From: Methylobacter tundripaludum
Lineage (GTDB): Bacteria; Pseudomonadota; Gammaproteobacteria; Methylococcales; Methylomonadaceae
Assembly: GCF_002934365.1 (NCBI RefSeq)
Contig: NZ_PTIY01000018.1
Coordinates: 1 to 64,000 of the forward strand
Direction: 5' to 3'
Length of the DNA stretch: 64,000 nucleotides
Below are positions 1-8,200 of this stretch, one piece after another; position 1 is the first letter of the stretch, and every line of letters begins with the position of its first letter. Below the pieces are notes generated by a model, which did not search any database, was not told the DNA's origin, and was given only the letters and a program-made list of their open reading frames with translations. The position numbers and the translations under genes are program-made.

Positions 1-30
1 GCTTACTGATAAGCCCGTAAGAAGCCGGCC

Positions 31-58
31 ATTATAACCTACTCACTTAACTTGTCAA
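31..58 (-). promoter_or_regulatory. Consensus sigma-70 promoter firing leftward
   Basis: On the minus strand the sequence reads TTGACA, a 16-base spacer, then TATAAT: a perfect match to both hexamers. The bases after the -10 are G/C-rich, as in stringently controlled stable RNA promoters. It points out of the window, so the gene it serves lies to the left of position 1. A strong rRNA, tRNA or ribosomal protein operon is the natural guess but cannot be seen. Confidence 0.75.
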
Positions 59-132
59 CGTCCTTGCTGGCTTTATTTCCTACCAAGCATCCTGCCCGCC
101 CTTCCAAAGCTTCATACCCGGAAGAGCTGCGT

Positions 133-160
133 ATTATACAACTACAGCCAATATGGTCAA
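133..160 (-). promoter_or_regulatory. Second tandem leftward sigma-70 promoter
   Basis: The minus strand reads TTGACC, 16 bases, TATAAT, about 100 bases upstream of the promoter at 31-58 and in the same direction. A further TATAAT (minus strand, 167-172) lacks a well-spaced -35. Tandem strong promoters of this kind are typical of stable RNA operons; the identity of the target is inference. Confidence 0.6.
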
Positions 161-1025
161 GAAGTTATTATACCTGTTAAACAGTGCGACTGATGTATCA
201 ACACTTTTCCGGGCGCGCAGCTAAAAGCGTGATGTATCAATTATGGCGTATAGCAAGCACTTAACACATCACATGCAGTGCTGAATTGTTGATGAAACCA
301 ATCACCTGAAAAATGGATTTCATAGAAAAAAATGCATTCGCCTGAATAATACGGGTCATGACTGTAAAAGCTTTCTCGAATATTTGTGGCCCGCCATAAC
401 TCCATTTCCATGTGCGCGCTCAACATCCAACTTGGCAAGACGAGCAGTTTTCTAGCCTTCCCAGCGTTGCCCTTCCGTTTTGTTTTTTTCCGGTTCGCCC
501 ATCTTTAAGGTCTATAAGGAAATAGACTATGTAACGATTTAATTGAGAGTGCTTTTCAATAGCCGTCTGAAATGATTCGGTAAATTGACATATTTTTTAG
601 AATCGAAACAATCATGGAACTTTGCTTGCCAGCCGGTTTCAGTACAGTTTGCATTACGAAAAAATTAATCTCCATAAAAATGAGGTTCCCGCAATGTAAG
701 CCGACAACACAATTCTTCAAAAGCAAAGTGTTAGCTATCATTGATGATGCACGTATTTTTAAAAAATCAGCAACATTCATTTCAAATTCACAACCAAGAG
801 GTACAGCAGGCTAAAATGGACTAAATAAGAGAAACCGTAATTGCTTTCATCAAAACCAAAACTTACCTCGTTCATCCACAATTGCTCCGATCAGTATAGC
901 CTACTTGGTTTGACTTCTTTTAAAATCTCATTTAATCACTATTATCCATTTACCCTTTAAAAATTAACATCCCAATAACTGAAGCATATAATAACCGCAC
1001 CTGATTCATCGATGATGCTGTATCT
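161..1025. other. Long intergenic region without a convincing gene
   Basis: Only short open frames (60-75 codons) with no recognisable product and no good ribosome site occur here. The stretch from about 480 to 1020 is visibly A/T-rich. An 11-base string TGATGTATCAA occurs twice (about 190 and 229). It probably holds upstream control sequence for the leftward promoters and the start of the rightward gene at 1026; nothing else is supported. Confidence 0.5.
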
Positions 1026-2009
1026 ATGACGCTACCCGATCAGACGCTTGCTATTGAAATCGACAACGGTGTTTTAAAACCGGTTCAGCGCGCCATACCC
1101 GTGCCGTCAGTCAACCAGGTATTAATTAAAGTCGCCGCCGCCGGTATCAACCGACCCGACGTAATGCAGCGCAAAGGCCTGTATCCGCCCCCGCCCGGCG
1201 CATCGGACATTCCGGGGCTCGAAGTTGCAGGAACAATTCAGGTATTGGGCGGCAACATTGGCCATCTAAATGTCGGCGATCGAGTCTGCGCACTGGTGGC
1301 CGGCGGCGGTTATGCCGAATATTGTCTAGCCTCGGCGGCGTTATGCCTGCCTGTCCCGGAAAATCTGTCTTTTACTCAGGCAGCCGCATTACCGGAAACT
1401 TTTTTCACGGTCTGGAGCAATGTCTTCGACCGCGCCCTGTTGCAGCCCGATGAAACACTGCTGGTGCATGGCGGCTCCAGCGGCATCGGCACGACGGCGA
1501 TACAACTGGTCAAGGCATTTAACGCCAAGGTCATAGTCACCGCAGGCTCAGAAGCTAAATGCGAGTTCTGCCTGCACCTGGGCGCAGATGCCGCGATCAA
1601 CTATAAGGAACAGAATTTTGTTGACGAGATCAAGCGGCTTACCAACGGCAAAGGCGTCGACGTTATCTTGGACATGATCGGCGGCGACTATTTCCCGCAC
1701 AATCTAAAATGCATGAGCGATGATGCCCGACTGGTGCAAATCGCGATTCAAAGCGGCCCGAAAGCCGAAATAAACCTGTTGTCTGTCATGCTTAAACGGC
1801 TGACTATCACCGGTTCCACCTTAAGGACCAGGGACGATGACTTTAAAGCGGCCATTGCAAGCCAATTGCATGAAAAGGTCTGGCCTTTATTGGAATCCGG
1901 TAAAATCAAACCGGTTATACATTCAACTTTTGCGCTCACCGATGCCGCCTTAGCCCATCAACTCATGGAAAGCAGCCAACATATCGGCAAAATCATCTTA
2001 ACGGTATAA
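1026..2009 (+). CDS. NAD(P)H-quinone oxidoreductase, zinc-independent MDR family (PIG3-like)
   Basis: A 327-residue medium-chain dehydrogenase/reductase. The N-terminal GroES-like catalytic domain carries the family pattern GINRPDVMQRKG near residue 40, with a proline-rich loop after it. The Rossmann fold begins near residue 148 with HGGSSGIGTTAIQL, the nucleotide-binding glycine motif. No structural zinc cysteine cluster is seen, which fits the zeta-crystallin/PIG3 type quinone reductases. Family members reduce quinones with NADPH in the cytoplasm. The ATG at 1026 gives full length. The sulfurtransferase gene begins 4 bases after the stop, so the two are probably co-transcribed; their joint role is unclear. 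Confidence 0.88.
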   Translation: MTLPDQTLAIEIDNGVLKPVQRAIPVPSVNQVLIKVAAAGINRPDVMQRKGLYPPPPGASDIPGLEVAGTIQVLGGNIGHLNVGDRVCALVAGGGYAEYCLASAALCLPVPENLSFTQAAALPETFFTVWSNVFDRALLQPDETLLVHGGSSGIGTTAIQLVKAFNAKVIVTAGSEAKCEFCLHLGADAAINYKEQNFVDEIKRLTNGKGVDVILDMIGGDYFPHNLKCMSDDARLVQIAIQSGPKAEINLLSVMLKRLTITGSTLRTRDDDFKAAIASQLHEKVWPLLESGKIKPVIHSTFALTDAALAHQLMESSQHIGKIILTV

Positions 2010-2013
2010 AACT

Positions 2014-2859
2014 ATGACCTACACCACCCTCATTTCCGCAGCCACACTCCACCAGCAACTTAACAACGCCAACTGGATTATCGTCGATTGCCGGTTTTCA
2101 TTAGCGGATACCGAAGCGGGCGCCAAAGCCTACCGGCACGGACATATCCCGAACGCCCGCTACGCCCATCTGGACAAGGACTTGTCTTCAGCTATCACCG
2201 ATTTTACCGGACGCCACCCTTTGCCGAACTTCGCCTTATTGGCAAAAAAACTGGGCGACTGGGGCATAAGCAACAACAGTCAGGTTGTGGCTTATGACGA
2301 CGCGGGCGGCGCTTTTGCAGGCCGTTTATGGTGGCTGTTGCGTTGCATGGGCCATGACAAGGTTGCGGTATTGGACGGCGGCATCAAGCACTGGCAAAAA
2401 CAGGGGCTGGCTGTCACCACAACCTTGCCCGCCGTTAAACCCGCCACATTCAGGCCGTACATGAACGATGGCGCATGGCTTAATGCGCTACAAGTGCAAA
2501 ACAGCATGGCAAAAAAATCCATTTGCCTGATCGACGCCAGAACGCCCGAACGCTACCGCGGCGAACAAGAACCCATCGACCCGGTTGCAGGCCATATTCC
2601 CGGCGCGTTAAACCGAGCCTTTCAATTGAATCTCGACAGTAACGGCCTGTTTTTATCGGCAGAAAGATTACGCGAGCAATTTAAACGGCTTATCGGCGCT
2701 AGCGCCCCCGAACAAGTCGTTCATTATTGCGGCTCCGGCGTCACCGCCTGCCATAACTTACTGGCGATGGAACACGCCGGATTAACCGGTTCCAAGCTTT
2801 ATGCCGGATCGTGGAGCGAGTGGATCAGGAATAAAAACCGGGCGGTTGCGAAAGGCTGA
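2014..2859 (+). CDS. sseA: Sulfurtransferase, 3-mercaptopyruvate type (SseA-like)
   Basis: A 281-residue protein with two tandem rhodanese domains, the usual length of this family. The active-site loop in the second domain is CGSGVTAC with the catalytic cysteine at residue 239. The CGSGVTA loop is typical of 3-mercaptopyruvate sulfurtransferases, whereas thiosulfate rhodaneses carry CRKGVTA. The N-terminal domain has DCRFSLADTEAG in the expected place and lacks a catalytic cysteine. It transfers sulfane sulfur from mercaptopyruvate or a related donor to thiophilic acceptors. It follows the quinone reductase by 4 bases. Substrate preference is inferred only from the loop. Confidence 0.85.
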   Translation: MTYTTLISAATLHQQLNNANWIIVDCRFSLADTEAGAKAYRHGHIPNARYAHLDKDLSSAITDFTGRHPLPNFALLAKKLGDWGISNNSQVVAYDDAGGAFAGRLWWLLRCMGHDKVAVLDGGIKHWQKQGLAVTTTLPAVKPATFRPYMNDGAWLNALQVQNSMAKKSICLIDARTPERYRGEQEPIDPVAGHIPGALNRAFQLNLDSNGLFLSAERLREQFKRLIGASAPEQVVHYCGSGVTACHNLLAMEHAGLTGSKLYAGSWSEWIRNKNRAVAKG

Positions 2860-2890
2860 TCGTTGATAGCGACGAAATCCCCACAATAAC

Positions 2891-2932
2891 ATTGCCAACC
2901 AAATCGCTGCCATCAGCATTTTGGTTGGCAAT
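2891..2932 (+). terminator. 13-bp perfect inverted repeat after the sulfurtransferase gene
   Basis: The arms ATTGCCAACCAAA (2891-2903) and its complement (2920-2932) enclose a 16-base loop; imperfect pairing extends a few bases further out. It lies 32 bases past the stop codon and marks the boundary between housekeeping genes and the cargo island. No T-run follows, so it may act as a weak or factor-dependent terminator, or only as an mRNA end. Confidence 0.5.
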
Positions 2933-3124
2933 GATTGTTCCCGGTTTAAGCACCGGAAAAGCCTCTGAAATTTGCAAAGTTTTGTATGCCGGAAACTAAC
3001 ATACTGTGTTATGTTATTGGCCAATCGTACTATTCATGGAAAAATAATTTCCTTAACAGGATTATTGCTCCCTGTGTGTCCCATAAGGACACAATCGGCT
3101 AAACTCAGAATAAATGGGGGAATG

Positions 3125-4534
3125 ATGAAAGTTACACAAAAACAAATCAACAATGATTCCAATCGCCGCTCAACCACCGAAGCCACTCAAAGTAGATGGC
3201 AGAACCAATTGGCCCAGATGGCCAATAACAGTACAGAAGCGGTAGCTCAGCGAGCTTTTATTGCCGGCATCAACAACAGTCCCCGCATGCTGGCGCAACG
3301 CCAACGCATTGAAAGCTATATTGATCCCGATCGACAACAAACGACAGCGCAGCGAGTGGAACAGAACGCCAACAACACCGGCCTGCCGGACCACCTTAAG
3401 TCCGGCATCGAGTCCTTGTCCGGCATGTCCATGGACAACGTCAAGGTCCATTACAACTCAGCCCAGCCCGCACAACTCAATGCCTTGGCTTATGCCCAGG
3501 GAACAGACATTCATATCGCACCGGGGCAGGAACGGCATTTGCCGCATGAGGCCTGGCATGTCGTGCAGCAAGCGCAGGGACGTGTGCTGCCGACGATGCA
3601 GATGAAGAATGGCGTCCCGGTCAACGACGATAAGGGGCTGGAGCAGGAGGCCGACGTCATGGGGATCAAAGCGGCCAACGCCGGACATTCGGAAGGCTTC
3701 GCCGATGCCAAGGCAGGGCTCTCGCATGAGACGGTACATGCGCTGGCATCATCGTCATCCATCGTGCAACGCGTAAACAAGAACGTCACCGCTCTGGCGG
3801 CGCGTCGGCTCAACAAAGCGCGGGACGCAATCAACTACACCAAGGCAACCATTCCGCGTGCCGGCAATCAGACGACCGCACTGACGGCCGGAAACATTAA
3901 TCCCTACTTTCGCCTGAAAGTCATGCGCAACGAACAGCCGCCGGCAAGGTACGGCCATGTTTATCCCGCCCCGCCCTACTGGGACTTCACCAGCGATGCG
4001 GCCAGAACCTTGGCCAGAAACAATCCCGCCGACTACGTCAAGGCGAAAGCCCGTCTCGCCCACGGAGGCAATTGCGGCGAACACGCCGACGTTGCGTATA
4101 GCTATCTGCGGGTCAATGCCGTAGGCGAAAAAATCGCCAAATGTTCCATAGATGGGCTTGATCATGCGTTCGTCCTGATCGGCGATCTCCGTACCTGGAT
4201 CGGCGATTCAGACAGCGAGATAGCCGTGGCAGATCCCTGGCCCACACAGGCGAAAGCGACGCTATGGGAAGATCATTTTGCATATACGTCTTGGCACATG
4301 GATATTAACCAGAACAGGTCAATGGTCGCGGACGGGCAGGACGTGGAGCCGCTGATCAGCGCCGGTCTTCAGCTCACCCCGGAAGGCCAACAGGTTATCG
4401 CGGAAACTTTGTCTCCGGTGGACACCGCCCATTTCGTCGGCAACGTAGGTCATCTCTGGACGCACCCGCGCGCTTCCGCGGCCGGCAAAGAGTACGATCA
4501 CCTGGATCCTGCCGGTGCGGCTGCCGGCAATTGA
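3125..4534 (+). CDS. eCIS-associated DUF4157 protein with putative Cys-His-Asp (papain-like) effector domain
   Basis: About 469 residues. Residues 1-65 match the start of the giant protein at 5221 (shared STTEATQ and PRM.AQRQRIESY strings), perhaps a loading signal. Residues 87-187 form the eCIS core domain (DUF4157) with HEAWH at 141-145 and a later EQEAD. The C-terminal third has NCGEHAD (C317), LDHAFV (H347) and VADPW (D370): an ordered Cys-His-Asp set as in papain-fold cysteine proteases and toxin deamidases such as the PMT/OspI group. The in-frame GTG/ATG-type starts further upstream (from 2972) lack the conserved beginning; ATG 3125 (or 3122) follows a GGGGGA ribosome site and aligns with the paralogue. 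No signal peptide is seen, which fits delivery by the injection particle. The enzymatic role is inference from the motif pattern. Confidence 0.8.
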   Translation: MKVTQKQINNDSNRRSTTEATQSRWQNQLAQMANNSTEAVAQRAFIAGINNSPRMLAQRQRIESYIDPDRQQTTAQRVEQNANNTGLPDHLKSGIESLSGMSMDNVKVHYNSAQPAQLNALAYAQGTDIHIAPGQERHLPHEAWHVVQQAQGRVLPTMQMKNGVPVNDDKGLEQEADVMGIKAANAGHSEGFADAKAGLSHETVHALASSSSIVQRVNKNVTALAARRLNKARDAINYTKATIPRAGNQTTALTAGNINPYFRLKVMRNEQPPARYGHVYPAPPYWDFTSDAARTLARNNPADYVKAKARLAHGGNCGEHADVAYSYLRVNAVGEKIAKCSIDGLDHAFVLIGDLRTWIGDSDSEIAVADPWPTQAKATLWEDHFAYTSWHMDINQNRSMVADGQDVEPLISAGLQLTPEGQQVIAETLSPVDTAHFVGNVGHLWTHPRASAAGKEYDHLDPAGAAAGN

Positions 4535-4564
4535 AATAATGATGGCAATAAAAGGTAAGCCGCA

Positions 4565-5047
4565 ATGCTAGGCTGGAAGCGAGCAACCGAACCCGTGAAA
4601 ATGATCGAAGGTCCGTCGATCCAACCATCGGAGCCCCTGCTGGAGTGGTTAAACAGCAATGCACGCTCCGTTTCCGGGCAGCAGAGGCTCTTTCGGCTCC
4701 CCGTGGTGATTAGCTTCGAGGATGAATTTCGCCTTGAACTCGGAAATGCCTTCATTGGGGTTTCCGAAGAACGGCTGGCGGAGGACGCAATCGGGCTCTC
4801 TCTCGATACGGCGGCGATGGGAATATCCCTTTGGTCCCTGCTGAACGAGCGTTGCCCGAAAGCGTCGACTTCCTGCGCCGTCTGGCTCGACGGATATTGG
4901 GGCTCATCGATTGAGCTTGACCAGCCTCAAACGCGCAAAGCCGGGGAGAAGTGGCCCTTCGCCGTCGTGCGCCTTCATGGGCTGATCGATGCGCGCACCC
5001 AACGCTCGAAGACTGTTCAGGCGCTTCTCCTTGAGGCGGATCACTGA
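4565..5047 (+). CDS. Hypothetical protein, candidate immunity or accessory partner of the upstream cargo
   Basis: A 160-residue soluble protein that begins 30 bases after the cargo gene stop. No family is recognised. It is acidic to neutral, tryptophan-rich (SLW, WLDGYWG, KWPF), with no signal peptide or membrane helix. A decayed relative of its SLDTAAMGISLW segment and C-terminal end is found at 12251-12322, again downstream of a DUF4157 leader. The pair therefore travels as a cassette. Position directly behind a putative toxin suggests immunity or chaperone function, but nothing in the sequence proves it. Confidence 0.6.
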   Translation: MLGWKRATEPVKMIEGPSIQPSEPLLEWLNSNARSVSGQQRLFRLPVVISFEDEFRLELGNAFIGVSEERLAEDAIGLSLDTAAMGISLWSLLNERCPKASTSCAVWLDGYWGSSIELDQPQTRKAGEKWPFAVVRLHGLIDARTQRSKTVQALLLEADH

Positions 5048-5070
5048 AAACGGCGCCATACGAAGTGAAC

Positions 5071-5190
5071 ATGTCCAGCGTTTTATTTAACCGGGATGAG
5101 AAAAGCCTCTCGATCCATCTTTCATCCCAGCTGTGGGGCAGTTTTCCGGTACTCGGCTTTCCGGTTAAGAATCTCCCCACCGAAATATGA
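5071..5190 (+). CDS. Small open frame between cassettes, doubtful
   Basis: An ATG-started frame of 39 codons sits between the 160-residue partner gene and the giant cargo gene. The product has no recognised family and the ribosome site is weak. It could be the worn tail of another partner gene, since the neighbouring region carries cassette debris elsewhere. Listed because it fills the gap, with low confidence that it is translated. Confidence 0.2.
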   Translation: MSSVLFNRDEKSLSIHLSSQLWGSFPVLGFPVKNLPTEI

Positions 5191-5220
5191 CAAGTTGAAC
5201 TCAGACTGCAAGGGTGAACG

Positions 5221-8200
5221 ATGAAAGCCGCACCAAAACAAGCCAACCCCGATTCAAGCCACTCAACAACCGAAGCCACTCAAGACAGCTGGCAGAAACA
5301 ATTAGCGCAAACCGAGAACAACAGCAAGGAAGCAACGGCGCAACGCTCTTTTTTGGCCGGTATCTCTGACAGCCCGCGTATGACGGCGCAGCGTCAGCGT
5401 ATTGAAAGCTACATGGGTACAAATCAGCAAACAGCTGTTCCCAGTCCTCAAACAAATCAACAGCAAAACATTCAGCGTTTAAAAAAACGTGATGCGACAG
5501 GAGACAAAGCAATACAGATGATGGATGGGGCGGACACACGGCCGGCCCCTGTTACAAAAATGACGGAATCCTTTTTACAAAAGAAATGCAGCCGATGCGA
5601 AGCCGAGGAAAACATACAAAAAAAGCCCTTTCCTGAATTGATCCAGGCAAAGGACGTTAAGGACGCGGTACCGAATCCAATCAATTTTGAAGCCCACGAA
5701 AACAGCAGCCATTCACATTCCACCGCTATTCAATTCAAGCTGAAAATAGGCGCACCGAATGACATCTATGAGCAAGAAGCCGATTCAGTAGCCGACAAGG
5801 TTGTTAAGCTTCACGAAAGCGACGTACAGTCTTCTGTCCCCGCCATTATCCAAACAAAATGCGCCGCTTGCGAAGCCGAAGACAAAGAAGCCATCCAACG
5901 CAAAGAATTGCCTTCCGATCCTTCGAAAATATCCGAAGGAATCAGGCAAAACACCCTGACTCAAAACCCTTTATCACCTTCAGAACCCATATCAACAATT
6001 ACACCGGCTCCCAAAGCAAGCCTGTTGCGGTTGCCGAATGCTAATGACGAAGAGTTGCAACTTAAAGAAGAAAAAGAGGAGGAATTAAGCGAAATCAGCA
6101 TGAAATCCTTCGGCGGCGATGCACCGCAAGCCCCCGAAGGCATTGAAAGCAGTCTCAGTCAATCTAAAGGGGCCGGAAGTTATCTCCCCAAAAACATACG
6201 TGCTTTTATGGAACAATCCATCGGAGCCGATTTTAGCGCGGTAAAAATCCATAACGACAGTAACGCCGTGCAAATGAGCAAAAATCTCAATGCACAGGCA
6301 TTCACTCATGGCAGCGATATTTATTTTAACAGCGGCAAATACAATCCCGCTTCGTCCGAAGGCAAACACCTGTTGGCGCATGAACTCACCCACGTCGTTC
6401 AGCAGAATCAAGGGGTGCAGAAAAAAGTTATCCAGCGGGCGCCTGTTGACGAGCTCAAAAAGAATTCTGTAATCGATTACGACAAAGCCAAATCGGACAA
6501 CCTCAAATCCTGGTATGAGCAGTATAAATTTTACAATCTGTTCAAGGAAATAGACGTATATCCCGGCAGTACGCCGATTGCTTACGCCAATCACGTCTAC
6601 GAACTGCAAATAAAGCTGGAAGAAGCTTTTCCTGGCAAATGGACAGCGAAAGAAGCCGGTATATTGGAACCGGTCATCACCGCCGATAGCGTTTTATACA
6701 AGTTACTCGACACAGCCATTCATTATCACAGCGACCCCGCGGCCCATAATGGCTTTAACACTAAACTTTTGGAACGCCTTTATCAGTATTTTAATGAATT
6801 TGAAAGTTCGCCGCCCCCGCTCATATCGGAATATTTCGCCGGTGTTCGCCAATTGGAAATGGTCAACCGGAACAAGCGCTTTTATATTCAATTTGATGAC
6901 CGCGGCGATTATGTAAGACAGTTGCAGGCGGCATTGTTGGCGATGAACTACGACATTGGCGCCGACCTGAAACAAGACAAGAAAACACAGGCAAAAGAGC
7001 CCAGCGGGGTATTTGGTAAAGGCACCAAACAGGCGGTCATAGAGTTCCAGAAAGATTCCGGCTTTGAAGGAAAGGATGTGGACGGCATTGTCGGGCAAAT
7101 GACCTTGCGCCTGCTGGATAAACGTATTGGCGCGCCTGCGTTTAAATCGCCTTCGGTTTCGGCGGGTACCGCATTTGCATTCCATGTCCCCCTGTCGGCT
7201 TCGGATTTACTGATAGCTAAAGACGCCCTCAAAGCGGACTTATTAAAACGTACCCTCAAAGTAGCGTTCCCGGTCACCGAAGACCAGATAGACGTATTGG
7301 CGCGCTCCGGTTGGCACTGGACAATATACAAAGAACCGACACAAGCCGATGTCGACGTAGGATATATGCAAGTCACCATTAGAAAGTCTTCCTATCAAAG
7401 CGTGATGGGCAAGATAGACGAAACCGCAAGCGGCAAATCGGGCGAGCCTGTACAGGAAAAGCTCGAAAAGCAAACCCTCGACCTGCTTAAAACAGGAAAC
7501 CTATACTCGCTCAACCAGAAAATTAAAAGCCTGGAGTCTGTGATCGCCTCGGAAAGAAAAGGCGACCCGGACATGCACGGACGGGATATAAACTGGGATG
7601 AAGTCAGAAAAGATGAAGCCCGCCTGGAAGCGTTGAAAGAACAGCGGCAGGAGGAATTAAACCGCCTGGGTATAACGCTGGACGATTATGAAAAGTTACA
7701 GACTGACTTTATCGGCAATTTCGAAAAATTCGCCGTGCTTATTGCATTCCGCATGTTGTCAGACAACGAGATGCAGGCCAATATTGAAGCCCAGCATTAT
7801 GCCAAAGCGGAAGAAGTGGCCGCCATCAAAGCCGTGCTCGGCGATTTATCAAATAAATATAACGACTCGAAAAAGTTATGGTGGGAAGCCGTAAGCCTGG
7901 AAGATACGGCGGGGAAAGATAAGAGTTATTACAGTAGCGGCGCTGATTACAGCTCAAAAAATCAATCTTCACATGGCGATATCGATGTCGATACCTCCGA
8001 CCCCACCCGCTACTACAATGATGAAAATGCAGCGGCCATGTATAAGGCTCAGGAACAAAAGCCTTCGCCCTATTTTGCACCGTGGCAGGAAAAAGAGAAA
8101 ACAGTCGTCGCCTCCCTTCAGGACTCGGTTAAAAAATTCCCGATCCTTGCGCACCCCAAGCTTGAACTGCGCAGGAACGCCGGTAAAGACGCCGCAATGA

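Noticed and set aside
241-814. Several 60-75 codon open frames on both strands near the left edge
   Set aside because: No ribosome site, no recognisable product and overlapping opposite-strand frames in A/T-rich sequence; better read as intergenic.
2972-3124. N-terminal extension of the first cargo protein by 51 residues
   Set aside because: The extension lies in untranslated-looking sequence, and the paralogue at 5221 aligns from ATG 3125.
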